Source: Pirellulales bacterium (GTDB lineage Bacteria > Planctomycetota > Planctomycetia > Pirellulales > JAICIG01). From it: a stretch of 40,047 nt of DNA. The notes below the pieces were generated by a model. It saw only the letters and a program-made list of their open reading frames with translations. It was not told where the DNA came from and did not search any database. The stretch covers positions 1 to 40,047 of the forward strand of contig DATLUO010000142.1 of the NCBI GenBank assembly GCA_035533075.1. Reading direction: 5' to 3'. Every line of letters starts with the position of its first letter. Position 1 is the first letter of the stretch. The translations under genes were made by a program, and so were the position numbers. Positions 17,192 to 25,129 of this stretch are shown one piece after another.

Positions 17192-19669
17192 CTATTTCTC
17201 CTGCTTTATCGGTTCGTCGGTCTTGACGGGGGTATCGGTCGCGCCGTTGGCGGCCGCCGGCGGTGCCGCGTCGGCGGCATCGGCTGTTTTGCTTGGCGGC
17301 GCGGCGGGGGCCTCATCGGCCGCCGCTTCGCCCGCTGCCGCCTGCACCGCTGGCGCGTCGGCCGGACCGACTGCGCCGGGATAGAGTTGCACGAGCTCCA
17401 CCATGGTGTCCGGCTTCGGCACCTGCCAGCAGAACTGCAGAAAAAAGTCGTAGCGCGGAGCGTCAATGAGCGTCTTCTCGGCTTGACCGCCGCCGGCCGC
17501 GCCCGGCATGCCAGGCATGGGCGCATTGGCCCGGCCCGCGGCGGGCTTCGCTTTTTTGCCGGCCCCGGCCTTGTCGTCCTTTCCGTTGGAGGGCTTTTGA
17601 GGCTCCTCTTGCACGGCGTCTATCCAGAGCTTGTACTTGAAATCGATGTTTTTCGTCGAAATCAACACCGGATGTCCAATGCCCAGCTTCTTCAACGGAA
17701 AGCTGGTCGGTCCGCCTTCCCAGCGCTCTTCCAGCGGCAGGGGGATCTCGTCCTGCATCAGGTTTTTCAATAAGGTTCTGGCGACGAACGCCGCGCCAAA
17801 ATCGCCGCCCTGCGGATTGTGATAGTGATACCCTCGCAACTCGAAGACCCAGCCGGGACCCGTGGGCGGTTCATTCGCCGCGGCGGCTGGCGCGGCGGCC
17901 TCAGCAGGTGCCGCCGGCGCGCCGCCCGCAGCAGGTGCCGCGGGCGCGGCCGGACCGGCCGGCGGTGCGGCGCCGCCACCGGGCTGTCCGTCAGCCGGAG
18001 CAGGTGCGACAGCGGGGCCGGGCTGTGCGCCATTCGCGGGCGCGGCCGGGCCGGCCGGAATTCCGTTGGCCGCGGCGGCGGGACTCCCGCCCATCAGTTC
18101 CGAAAGCGGCCGGTCGTAGGCCTTGACGCCGCCGTACCAAGTGCCCAGGTCGGGGTAGTAGACGCAGGTGATGCGATCGATGTTGATCTCATTGCGCTGC
18201 GTGATCTCTTTGGGCCGCTCCATCCCAGGCGGGGTCCGCGGAAGACAAAGATTGACCGCCTTCATCAGCTTCAACCAAATGTCGCGCCCCACGACGTTCT
18301 GAATAAAGCCCTCGCCGATCTTGGTGGTCTTGCTGTACTTTTCCTTCGCGGCCTTGAAATCCGTTTGATAGCCGTTGACTTTCGTCACCACGGCATTGGC
18401 GGCCTTGACCTGTGGGTCCCAGCCGTTCTCCATGGCCACGGAGTTGGCGGCCACCCAGTGCATGAAATAGCTCACGCCGCAGCCCAGCAAAAGCGCCGCG
18501 GCCGCTCCCACCGCCCAGGGACGTTTCTCGCGGATCAACCGCTCTTGAGTGATCTCGCGCGGCAGCAGGTTCGTCTGCACGCGCGTCTCGCGCAGCGCCT
18601 GCAACGTGAGCCCGTAGCAGACGCCAAAGGCCGGCACGTTTTCTTTGAAGGCCGGCGCGTCGACCACCGCCGAACCCGTCAGCCCGCGAAACGACTCCAA
18701 GCGCACCAGGTCGAAACCCAGGTTCTGGGCCAAATACCGTTGCAGGCCGGGCAGCTTCATGGCGTTGCCCAAGGCCACCGCCCGTTTGATCTTCGCCCGG
18801 CGGTCGAGATTGGTGAAAAAGCTGATCGAGCGCTGCACCTCGGTGAGCAGGTCGTTGAACACCGGCCGCATCGCCTGGAACAAGGCCTTGGGGTCTTCGG
18901 CCTGGGTGGCGTTGCGCTTCAAATGCTCGGCCGAAGCGAAGGTCAGCTTCAACTCTTTGGTCAGCGCCTTGGTGAAGTGGTTGCCGCCGATCGGGATGTT
19001 CCGCTGCCACACGCGGAAACCGTTCGTCACCACCAGATCGGTCGTGTCGGTGCCCAGCGAAATCAAAATGACCGATTCGGGCGGACTCTCCGCGTCGTAT
19101 TCCTCCGCAGGCGGCAGGTTCTCCATTTGGTCGAAGGCCACGAAGTTATACAGGGCCAGCGGCGTGAGCTGCACGATATCGACTTCGATGCCGGCTTCGT
19201 TGAACGGCTTCAGGGCCCGATAGACCTGGTCGCGCTTCATGGCGAACAGACCCACCTCGGTCTCCATGGCGAAGCCCTCGATCACGCTGCCGCCGACCAT
19301 CGTCTGGAAGTCCCAGACGACGTCTTCCAGCGCGAAGGGAATCTGCTGCCGCGCCTCGTACTTGACGATGTCGGGGATCTTTTTGGCCTCGACGGGCGGC
19401 AGCTTGATGAAGCGGGTCAGGCCGCTTTGCCCGCTCACCGAGACCACCACGCGGTCGCCGCGCACGCTGTTGCGCGAGAGGAACTGCTTCAGCGCGTCGC
19501 GCACCAGCTCGACCGGATCGACGTCGGGCTGGCTGAGGATTTTGGGATACTCGATGTAGTCGAAGGCGTCAGCGGTGACCTTCGACGGTTCTTCGTGGGG
19601 GCGGCAGCGCAGCGCCTTCAGCGCGCACTGGCCAATGTCGATGCCCCACACGGCGTCAGTTTTCGCCAT
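17192..19669 (-). CDS. pilM: PilM-PilN fusion protein, type IV pilus/secretion inner-membrane platform
   Basis: An 825-residue protein. Residues 1 to about 360 are an actin-like PilM domain: GIDIGQCALKALR near the start, KLPPVEAKKIPDIVKYEARQ with the IPFALEDVVWD segment (about 89-120), SLGTDTTDLVV (204-214) for nucleotide phosphates, and the IPIGGNHFTKAL strand (225-236). At 367-370 comes NLLP, the short cytoplasmic motif by which PilN docks in PilM, here covalently joined, followed by a transmembrane helix (384-404) and a PilN-like periplasmic region. That region is interrupted by a long Ala/Pro/Gly linker (about 530-620) and ends in an acidic Ala/Pro tail. In classical systems PilM and PilN are separate. 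The start is supported by AAGGAAA upstream. This is the first gene of a three-gene leftward operon. Confidence 0.9.
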   Translation of the reverse strand: MAKTDAVWGIDIGQCALKALRCRPHEEPSKVTADAFDYIEYPKILSQPDVDPVELVRDALKQFLSRNSVRGDRVVVSVSGQSGLTRFIKLPPVEAKKIPDIVKYEARQQIPFALEDVVWDFQTMVGGSVIEGFAMETEVGLFAMKRDQVYRALKPFNEAGIEVDIVQLTPLALYNFVAFDQMENLPPAEEYDAESPPESVILISLGTDTTDLVVTNGFRVWQRNIPIGGNHFTKALTKELKLTFASAEHLKRNATQAEDPKALFQAMRPVFNDLLTEVQRSISFFTNLDRRAKIKRAVALGNAMKLPGLQRYLAQNLGFDLVRLESFRGLTGSAVVDAPAFKENVPAFGVCYGLTLQALRETRVQTNLLPREITQERLIREKRPWAVGAAAALLLGCGVSYFMHWVAANSVAMENGWDPQVKAANAVVTKVNGYQTDFKAAKEKYSKTTKIGEGFIQNVVGRDIWLKLMKAVNLCLPRTPPGMERPKEITQRNEINIDRITCVYYPDLGTWYGGVKAYDRPLSELMGGSPAAAANGIPAGPAAPANGAQPGPAVAPAPADGQPGGGAAPPAGPAAPAAPAAGGAPAAPAEAAAPAAAANEPPTGPGWVFELRGYHYHNPQGGDFGAAFVARTLLKNLMQDEIPLPLEERWEGGPTSFPLKKLGIGHPVLISTKNIDFKYKLWIDAVQEEPQKPSNGKDDKAGAGKKAKPAAGRANAPMPGMPGAAGGGQAEKTLIDAPRYDFFLQFCWQVPKPDTMVELVQLYPGAVGPADAPAVQAAAGEAAADEAPAAPPSKTADAADAAPPAAANGATDTPVKTDEPIKQEK

Positions 19670-19805
19670 GGCTGGGTTTCCTTAACTCTGTCCGTTCGCC
19701 ATTCGGGCGGATGATCGCGCCCGATCGGCAAACCCAGCGCCGTTGGTCGAAGAAACAACGACCGAAGACGGGCAACGAAACGGCGCAGGGATGCCTACAA
19801 AGATA

Positions 19806-19835
19806 ACTCTATCGCCTCGACAAGGGCGTTGTCAA
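19806..19835 (-). promoter_or_regulatory. Predicted sigma70-type promoter of the PilM-type operon
   Basis: On the minus strand TTGACA (19830-19835) is followed after 18 bp by TAGAGT (19806-19811). The -35 is a perfect match and the -10 matches four of six. It would give a leader of about 130 bases before the pilM-pilN start at 19669. The promoter is divergent from the rpsL promoter about 80 bp away. Confidence 0.6.
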
Positions 19836-19912
19836 CTCAATTCTCGTCCGCCAGCGGTTGATTCTAGCCGCGATTGGCTCACCCAGACCAAGGAAGGTGA
19901 CGCCCTATAGCC

Positions 19913-19941
19913 TTGACAGGCAACCGGCACCGCGCTAGATT
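19913..19941 (+). promoter_or_regulatory. Predicted sigma70-type promoter of rpsL
   Basis: TTGACA (19913-19918), a 17-bp spacer and TAGATT (19936-19941) lie about 40 bp ahead of the rpsL ATG. The -35 is consensus and the -10 matches four of six. The same TAGATT hexamer with a 17-bp spacer precedes the ycjX-like gene. Confidence 0.8.
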
Positions 19942-19983
19942 GGCGGATTGCAATGAACTTGGCATGCCACCCTGCCGAAACCG

Positions 19984-20352
<369 letters not shown>

Positions 20353-20369
20353 TTAAAATTGCAGAGGGA

Positions 20370-20481
20370 TTGGGGGTTGGGTGTTAGGGGTTGGGGACTG
20401 AGAATTCCCAATCCTAATCCCCAACCCGCAACCCGCAACCCCCAACCCCCAACCACCAACCACCAACCCCCAACCCCCAAC
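20370..20481. repeat. Inverted heptamer arrays filling the rpsL-rpsG spacer
   Basis: On the right, nine units of 7 bases run without a gap from 20419 to 20481 (CCCCAAC, CCGCAAC, CCGCAAC, CCCCAAC, CCCCAAC, CACCAAC, CACCAAC, CCCCAAC, CCCCAAC). On the left, about 20370-20396 holds four or five degenerate GGGTTGG-type units, the reverse complement. The rpsL-rpsG mRNA would carry a long G-rich/C-rich stem. The array ends 9 bases before the rpsG ATG and leaves no Shine-Dalgarno. Confidence 0.9.
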
Positions 20482-20490
20482 CCCTCATTC

Positions 20491-20961
20491 ATGGGCCGCA
20501 TAACCGCCAGCCGCGAAAAACTCGTCCCCGACCCCAAGTTTGGGTCGCTCTTGGCCGCCAAGTTCATCAACTGTCTGATGCACGACGGCAAGAAGGCCAC
20601 CGCTCAGCGGGTGTTCTATTCGGCGCTCGACATCATCAAAGAAAAAGTGAAAGACGTCGAGCCGATCGAAGTGTTCACGCAAGCCGTCGAGCACGTGAAG
20701 CCGGAGGTCGAGGTGCGTTCCAAGCGCGTCGGCGGTGCGGCGTATCAGGTGCCGATGCAAGTCAACCGCATGCGGCAGCAGTCGTTGGCGATCCGCTGGA
20801 TTCTGTCAGCCGTCCGCGAGAAGAAGGGGCGGCCGACGCACCAGAAACTGGCCGACGAGTTGGTGGCCGCCTACAACCGCGAAGGCACGGCCGTCACCAA
20901 GCGCGAAAACGTGCATCGCATGGCCGACGCCAACAAGGCGTTTGCCCACTTCGCCTGGTAG
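20491..20961 (+). CDS. rpsG: 30S ribosomal protein S7
   Basis: A 156-residue S7, the assembly-initiating protein of the 30S head. Conserved segments include LVPDPKFGS near the start, [29 protein letters not shown] and the C-terminal [18 protein letters not shown]. The open frame extends upstream, but that part is translated from the heptamer array and is not protein-like; the ATG at 20491 gives the family's usual length and N-terminus ([10 protein letters not shown]). The start has no Shine-Dalgarno because the array runs almost up to it. No fusA or tuf follows: 50 bases later there is a REP-like pair and then csrA on the other strand, so this is a two-gene str fragment. Confidence 0.97.
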   Translation: MGRITASREKLVPDPKFGSLLAAKFINCLMHDGKKATAQRVFYSALDIIKEKVKDVEPIEVFTQAVEHVKPEVEVRSKRVGGAAYQVPMQVNRMRQQSLAIRWILSAVREKKGRPTHQKLADELVAAYNREGTAVTKRENVHRMADANKAFAHFAW

Positions 20962-21010
20962 CGGCCTGGCGCTTTGGCCGTGGTACATCGAGGAATGGGG
21001 CAAAAACGTC

Positions 21011-21106
21011 GTAGGGTGGGACCAGCGAGCGTGCGAGCGCCGGCCCACCATAAACGACGTTGCCAACGGTGGGCCGGCGCTCGCAAGCTCGCTGGCCCCA
21101 CCCTAC
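21011..21106. repeat. REP-like inverted pair between rpsG and csrA
   Basis: Two arms of about 38 bp in inverted orientation with a spacer of about 20 bp (containing GACGTTGCCAACGG). It starts 49 bases after the rpsG stop and lies between convergent genes. Its last bases supply the csrA stop codon (CTA on the plus strand at 21103-21105). Confidence 0.9.
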
Positions 21107-21312
21107 ACCCCTCTCGATCGATCGACGGCGTCCGATGCGCAATCGATCGCGGCTGCCAGCGGCTCACCGGTGAGCTCCCTGCGCAGAATGCTGAGATGCG
21201 GCGGCGCCTCGATGCCGATCCGCACGGTGCCTTGCCCGACGCGGACCACTGTGATCGTGATGTCGTCGCCCACTTGAATGCTTTGGTTGACCTTACGCGT
21301 GACGACTAACAT
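21103..21312 (-). CDS. csrA: CsrA/RsmA-type RNA-binding regulator
   Basis: A 69-residue CsrA, a homodimeric RNA-binding protein that represses or stabilises mRNAs by binding GGA-containing hairpins. The N-terminus MLVVTRKVNQSIQVGDDI and the core RIGIEAPPHLSILRREL (about residues 31-47, with the RNA-contacting arginine of the IEAP...I-R-E segment) are typical. The start at 21312 is fixed by a perfect AAGGAGG 8 bases upstream; a seven-codon upstream extension overlaps that site and is rejected. Residues after LRREL are a low-conservation tail whose last codons and stop come from the REP-like repeat, so the repeat has redefined the gene's 3' end. No flagellar genes or fliW are nearby. Confidence 0.93.
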   Translation of the reverse strand: MLVVTRKVNQSIQVGDDITITVVRVGQGTVRIGIEAPPHLSILRRELTGEPLAAAIDCASDAVDRSRGV

Positions 21313-21373
21313 GGACGGCCTCCTTGCTGGCATGGAACGGGTTGGTTTTTGCCGCCCGGCGATGGAGCGGGGC

Positions 21374-21407
21374 TGCTAGCATACAAGTGCTAGCACTCCC
21401 AGTGCAA
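21374..21407 (-). promoter_or_regulatory. Possible csrA promoter overlapping two TGCTAGCA palindromes
   Basis: On the minus strand TTGCAC (21402-21407), 18 bp and TATGCT (21378-21383) form a moderate sigma70-like pair. The palindrome TGCTAGCA occurs at 21374-21381 and again at 21388-21395, exactly 14 bp apart, overlapping the -10 and the spacer. The arrangement would suit a repressor operator between csrA and the divergent Sua5/TsaC-type gene. Confidence 0.4.
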
Positions 21408-21437
21408 GCAGTTTTCTGCTGGCAGTCTTAAGACCTT

Positions 21438-22475
21438 ATGGAAACAGAAGTTATCGCGATCGACCCCGTTACGCCGCGGCGCGGTCCCCTGGCCCGTGCG
21501 GTGGAGGTTTTGCGTCGCGGCGGACTGGTCGCCTTCCCCACCGAGACTGTCTACGGCCTCGGCGCCAACGCGCTCGACATCGCCGCCGTGGCAAAAATCT
21601 TTGCCGCCAAAGGCCGTCCGGCCACGAACCCGATCATCGTGCATGTTGCCAGTTCGGAGCAGGTCAGCGAGGTAGCGGCACAGTGGCCGCCCCTCGCACA
21701 GGCATTGGCCGAACGCTTCTGGCCCGGCCCGCTTACGCTGGTGCTGCCGAAGAATCCCAGCATCAACGATATCGTGACAGGGGGTGGAGACACGGTGGCG
21801 GTCCGTTTGCCGGCACATCCGGTTGCCCGGGGGCTGATCCGGGCCGCGGGGCTGCCCATCGCCGCGCCCAGCGCGAATCTTTCCACGCGCGTTAGTCCCA
21901 CGCGGGCAGAGCACGTGCTTCGCGGACTGGCCGGATGTATCGACTTGCTGCTTGACGGCGGCCCCACAGCCGGCGGACTGGAATCGACGGTGCTCGATTT
22001 GACAACCACACCGCCCATGCTGCTGCGGCCAGGCCTGGTCTCGCCGCAGGAGATCGAGGAGGTCATCGGTCCCATCCAGCGACTTCGCATTCCCGATATA
22101 TTGCTGCCGTCCAGCCCCGCCCGTTCGCCGGGCATGCTCCGTCGGCACTATGCGCCATCGGTGCCGTTGGAGTGTCTTTCCGCAAGCAGGCCGCGCGTGG
22201 AAGCGCTTTGCCGGGCCGGGCTGCGAGTCGGTTGGCTGACGCTCGGCCCGGCGGCACGCGACGAACAGAGCGGCCTCTTCGCGATCGAATTACCCGCCGA
22301 TCCGGCCGGTTACAGCTCGCAGCTTTATGCGGCATTGCACACGCTGGAGGCACTGGCCCCCGATTGGATCGTGGTCGAATTACCGCCCGATGGAGAAGCC
22401 TGGTTGGCCGTCCGCGACCGCCTCCGCCGCGCGGCAACCGAGCCAATCCGGCAGTTTGGAATTGGACGCCCATGA
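21438..22475 (+). CDS. L-threonylcarbamoyladenylate synthase, Sua5 type
   Basis: A 345-residue Sua5/TsaC-family enzyme that makes threonylcarbamoyl-AMP from threonine, bicarbonate and ATP for the t6A37 modification of ANN-decoding tRNAs. The catalytic YrdC-like domain covers about residues 10-215, with VAFPTETVYGLGANA (residues 31-45), KGRPATNPIIVHV (about 57-69), FWPGPLTLVL and the nucleotide-binding PSANLST segment. A shorter C-terminal Sua5 domain follows a linker with SPGMLRRHYAP, which makes it the long Sua5 form rather than the short TsaC. The gene is divergent from csrA over 125 bp. Other t6A genes (tsaB, tsaD, tsaE) are not in the window. It could be written sua5 or tsaC; the symbol is left blank because usage varies. 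Confidence 0.92.
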   Translation: METEVIAIDPVTPRRGPLARAVEVLRRGGLVAFPTETVYGLGANALDIAAVAKIFAAKGRPATNPIIVHVASSEQVSEVAAQWPPLAQALAERFWPGPLTLVLPKNPSINDIVTGGGDTVAVRLPAHPVARGLIRAAGLPIAAPSANLSTRVSPTRAEHVLRGLAGCIDLLLDGGPTAGGLESTVLDLTTTPPMLLRPGLVSPQEIEEVIGPIQRLRIPDILLPSSPARSPGMLRRHYAPSVPLECLSASRPRVEALCRAGLRVGWLTLGPAARDEQSGLFAIELPADPAGYSSQLYAALHTLEALAPDWIVVELPPDGEAWLAVRDRLRRAATEPIRQFGIGRP

Positions 22476-22734
22476 ACGAACGGAATGAACGGTTCCGACG
22501 GACACTTCGGTGGCCGGGGCAGAAGCTGGCCGCGATCGATCCGTCCATTGCAATACGCGCCGCCGGCCAGCGATGCCCCGGTGGTGGCGCTACCGGGGCA
22601 TCGCCGCCGCGGAGCGGTTTGCGCAGAACTGCCCGGTCGGCGCGGCTCTGCCCCAGCCACCACCTTTGTCTCAGCGACGTCCATCCTGTGATCAACCAAA
22701 TACAAACTGCTGGACGACAGCATAGGCACTAGAC
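22476..22734. other. Gap with an 11-bp hairpin (22572-22602)
   Basis: No gene is supported. A perfect 11-bp inverted repeat (GATGCCCCGGT at 22572-22582 and its complement at 22592-22602, 9-base loop) lies about 100 bases after the Sua5-type gene. It lacks a T-run, so it may be a factor-dependent terminator or an RNA-processing hairpin. No consensus promoter for the UbiD gene was found. Confidence 0.45.
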
Positions 22735-24570
22735 ATGGGCTACCGCACGCTGCGCCACTGCCTCGACGACCTGGCCGCCCACGGGCAACTGGTGCGCATC
22801 GAGGAGCCGGTCGATCCACACCTGGAGGCGGCCGAAATCCAGCGGCGCGTTTTTCAAGCGGGCGGCCCGGCCATTTTTTACGTCCGACCGAAGGGATGCG
22901 ACTTTCCGCTGGTCAGCAATCTTTTTGGCACCCTCGATCGCGTGCGCTTTCTGTTCCGCGACACGCTCGACGACGTCCGCCGACTGATGCAGCTCAAGAT
23001 CGACGCGGCGGAAGTCTTGCGGCGGCCCGCGCATTGGTTGGGCGCCGTCAAGACCGGTCTGCACGCGCTGCCGCGGCGTGTGAAGCGGGGCGCAGTGCTG
23101 GCCCACGAAACCTCGCTCGCCAACTTGCCGCAGGTCCAATCGTGGCCCGACGACGGCGGGCCGTTCATTACCTTGCCGCAGGTCTATACCGAAGACCCGT
23201 GGCGGCCCGGCTGGCGGCATTCGAACCTGGGAATGTATCGCATTCAGCTTGCCGGAAACCAGTATCAGGCCGGCCGCGAGGTCGGGCTGCACTACCAGAT
23301 CCATCGCGGCATCGGCGTGCATCATGCCGCGGCCATCGAGCGGGGCGAGCGGCTGCGCGTCAACGTCTTCGTCGGCGGTCCGCCGGCCCTGACCGTGGCC
23401 GCCGTGATGCCGCTGCCCGAAGGTGTGCCGGAACTTGCCTTTGCCGGCGTGCTGGGCGGCCGCCGCGTGCCGCTGGTGTTGCAACCCGGCTGCCCGGCGG
23501 TCCACGCGGAGGCCGACTTCTGCCTGACCGGTTACGTCGATGCCGATCGGCTGCTGCCCGAAGGGCCGTTTGGCGATCACCTGGGCTACTATTCCCTGAC
23601 CCACGATTTTCCGGTGCTGGTGGTGGAGCACGTCTATCACCGGCCGGAAGCGGTTTGGCCGTTTACGGTGGTCGGCCGGCCGCCGCAGGAAGACACGGCC
23701 TTCGGCCAGTTCATCCACGAGCTTACCGGCCCGGTCATTCCCAAGGTCGTGCCGGGCGTGCGGGCCGTACACGCGGTCGACGCGGCGGGCGTCCATCCGC
23801 TGCTGTTGGCGATCGGCAGCGAGCGATACGTGCCGTATGTTGAACGGCGGCAACCGCAAGAATTGCTGACGCAGGCCAACGCCATCCTGGGACAAGGCCA
23901 GATGTCGCTGGCAAAGTACCTGTTGATCGTGGCCCATGAAGACCGGCCCGCGCTTGATATTCACGACGTGGCGGCGTTCTTCGAGCACCTGCTGGAACGA
24001 ATCGACTGGACGCGCGACATGCACTTTCAGACCCGCACCACCATCGACACGCTCGACTATTCCGGCGGCAAGCTGAACGAAGGCTCGAAGTTGGTGATGG
24101 CGGCGGTGGGGCCGGCGCGGCGCGAGTTGCCGCGGGAACTGCCGCCCGACCTATGGCTGCCCGACGGTTTTCGCGGTCCGCGTATCGCCTTGCCGGGCGT
24201 GCTCGTCGTGTCCGCGCCGCCCTACAACCCCGCGGCCGCGAACGAATCTTTGTCGGGTTTTGCCGGTGCATTCGACGAGCGGCAGCCGATCGACCGCTTT
24301 CCGTTGATCGTGCTCGCCGACGACGGCGATTTCACGGCCCGGACGCTGAACAACTTCTTATGGGTGACGTTTACGCGCTCGAACCCGGCCGCGGATATCG
24401 AAGGCATCGGCAGCTTCGTGCATGAAAAGCACTGGGGATGTCGCGGCCCGCTGGTGATCGACGCTCGTCTCAAGCCGCATCACGCGCCGCCGCTGCTGGC
24501 CGACGCCGCCGTCTCCCGGCGTGTCGACGCACTGGCCGCACCCGGCAAGCCGCTGCACGGGATCATTTAG
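22735..24570 (+). CDS. UbiD-family decarboxylase (prenylated-FMN dependent)
   Basis: A 611-residue member of the UbiD (3-octaprenyl-4-hydroxybenzoate carboxy-lyase) family, which decarboxylates aromatic or alpha,beta-unsaturated acids with prenylated FMN made by UbiX. The metal- and cofactor-binding region NLGMYRIQL carries the conserved Arg (about residue 169), and the catalytic segment PEGPFGDHLGYY carries Glu276 and Asp281, the E-x4-E/D pair of the family. The protein is about 120 residues longer than E. coli UbiD, with the extra length mostly in the C-terminal half. The physiological substrate (quinone precursor or other acid) is not evident, and no ubiX or menaquinone/futalosine gene is adjacent. 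Its last 8 bases overlap a decaying SDR fragment on the other strand. Confidence 0.88.
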   Translation: MGYRTLRHCLDDLAAHGQLVRIEEPVDPHLEAAEIQRRVFQAGGPAIFYVRPKGCDFPLVSNLFGTLDRVRFLFRDTLDDVRRLMQLKIDAAEVLRRPAHWLGAVKTGLHALPRRVKRGAVLAHETSLANLPQVQSWPDDGGPFITLPQVYTEDPWRPGWRHSNLGMYRIQLAGNQYQAGREVGLHYQIHRGIGVHHAAAIERGERLRVNVFVGGPPALTVAAVMPLPEGVPELAFAGVLGGRRVPLVLQPGCPAVHAEADFCLTGYVDADRLLPEGPFGDHLGYYSLTHDFPVLVVEHVYHRPEAVWPFTVVGRPPQEDTAFGQFIHELTGPVIPKVVPGVRAVHAVDAAGVHPLLLAIGSERYVPYVERRQPQELLTQANAILGQGQMSLAKYLLIVAHEDRPALDIHDVAAFFEHLLERIDWTRDMHFQTRTTIDTLDYSGGKLNEGSKLVMAAVGPARRELPRELPPDLWLPDGFRGPRIALPGVLVVSAPPYNPAAANESLSGFAGAFDERQPIDRFPLIVLADDGDFTARTLNNFLWVTFTRSNPAADIEGIGSFVHEKHWGCRGPLVIDARLKPHHAPPLLADAAVSRRVDALAAPGKPLHGII

Positions 24571-24810
24571 TTCCCTTCAACATCCGCTGCAGCTCGTCCC
24601 ACTGTTCGCTCGTGACGGCCTCGAGATAGTTGAATTCGCCGGCGGCCCGGACCCATTCGCCGCCGTCGATGCGGATGCAATCACCGTTGATGTAACCGGC
24701 ATAATCGCTGAGCAAATACGCGGCCAGGTTCGCCAGTTCTTCGTGCTCGCCCACGCGGCCCAGCGGTATTCGCTGCCGCGGATCGCCAAGCTGCTTGAGT
24801 GCGTCGGGCA
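24563..24810 (-). pseudogene. C-terminal remnant of a 2,4-dienoyl-CoA-reductase-like SDR
   Basis: The minus strand encodes about 80 residues (MPDALKQLGDPRQRIPLGR to the end QRMLKGTK) that correspond to residues 203-283 of the complete SDR at 35701-36552. Over 240 bp the DNA of the two copies is the same at more than nine positions in ten by eye. The Rossmann domain, NNAAG and catalytic SxxxK parts are absent: homology stops at the shared GCGTCGGGCAT, where an unrelated gene piece begins. The fragment overlaps the UbiD stop. It is a truncated paralog rather than a working gene. Confidence 0.85.
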
Positions 24811-24983
24811 TGAGCACCGGCCCCGACGACTTTCTTACCAAGCCGTTTCACCGCGACGAGCTGCAGGTCCGCCGCCGCGCCGGCGCGCGCGTTACGCGGC
24901 TGATCCGGGAGCTCAACGAGACCAACCGGCGGATGCACCGCGGCCTGGCCGCGGCGGGCCAGATTCAACGATCGTTTCTGCCG
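24811..24983 (+). pseudogene. Fragment of a receiver-PP2C (RsbU-type) response regulator
   Basis: The plus strand reads GPDDFLTKPFHRDEL, then about 25 residues of linker helix, then AGQIQRSFLP. The first part is the end of a receiver domain (the conserved Lys-Pro after beta5) and the last is the opening of an RsbU/SpoIIE-type phosphatase domain, the usual layout of such regulators. The phosphorylated Asp side and the whole phosphatase are missing. Both ends abut other fragments, so the gene is dead. Confidence 0.7.
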
Positions 24984-25129
24984 ACCACGAAGCCATCGCC
25001 AATGAAGTGGCGGCACGGCAGGGCGCATTCGACACGACAGGCGCGTTTCGCTCGGCCTGGCACCGCCTCAAGGGGGCAAACCCGATCTCGGTCGACGACT
25101 ACCTGAACAGCCGCTTGCCGCAACCATGA
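24983..25129 (+). pseudogene. Unidentified gene 3' fragment
   Basis: In a different plus-strand frame from the regulator fragment, about 48 residues run from DHEAIANEVAARQGAFDT through AWHRLKG to the end DDYLNSRLPQP and a TGA stop. It looks like genuine C-terminal coding sequence (charged helices, G/C third positions) with no start of its own. I do not recognise the family. It begins where the regulator fragment stops. Confidence 0.5.

Noticed and set aside
17819-19714. Long open frame of over 600 codons on the plus strand opposite the pilM-pilN fusion.
   Set aside because: Its translation has the arginine/glutamine/histidine-rich look of a shadow frame in high-GC DNA, while the minus strand has clear PilM motifs.
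20359-20490. Upstream in-frame extension of rpsG.
   Set aside because: It translates the heptamer array and produces a sequence foreign to S7; the ATG at 20491 gives the family length.
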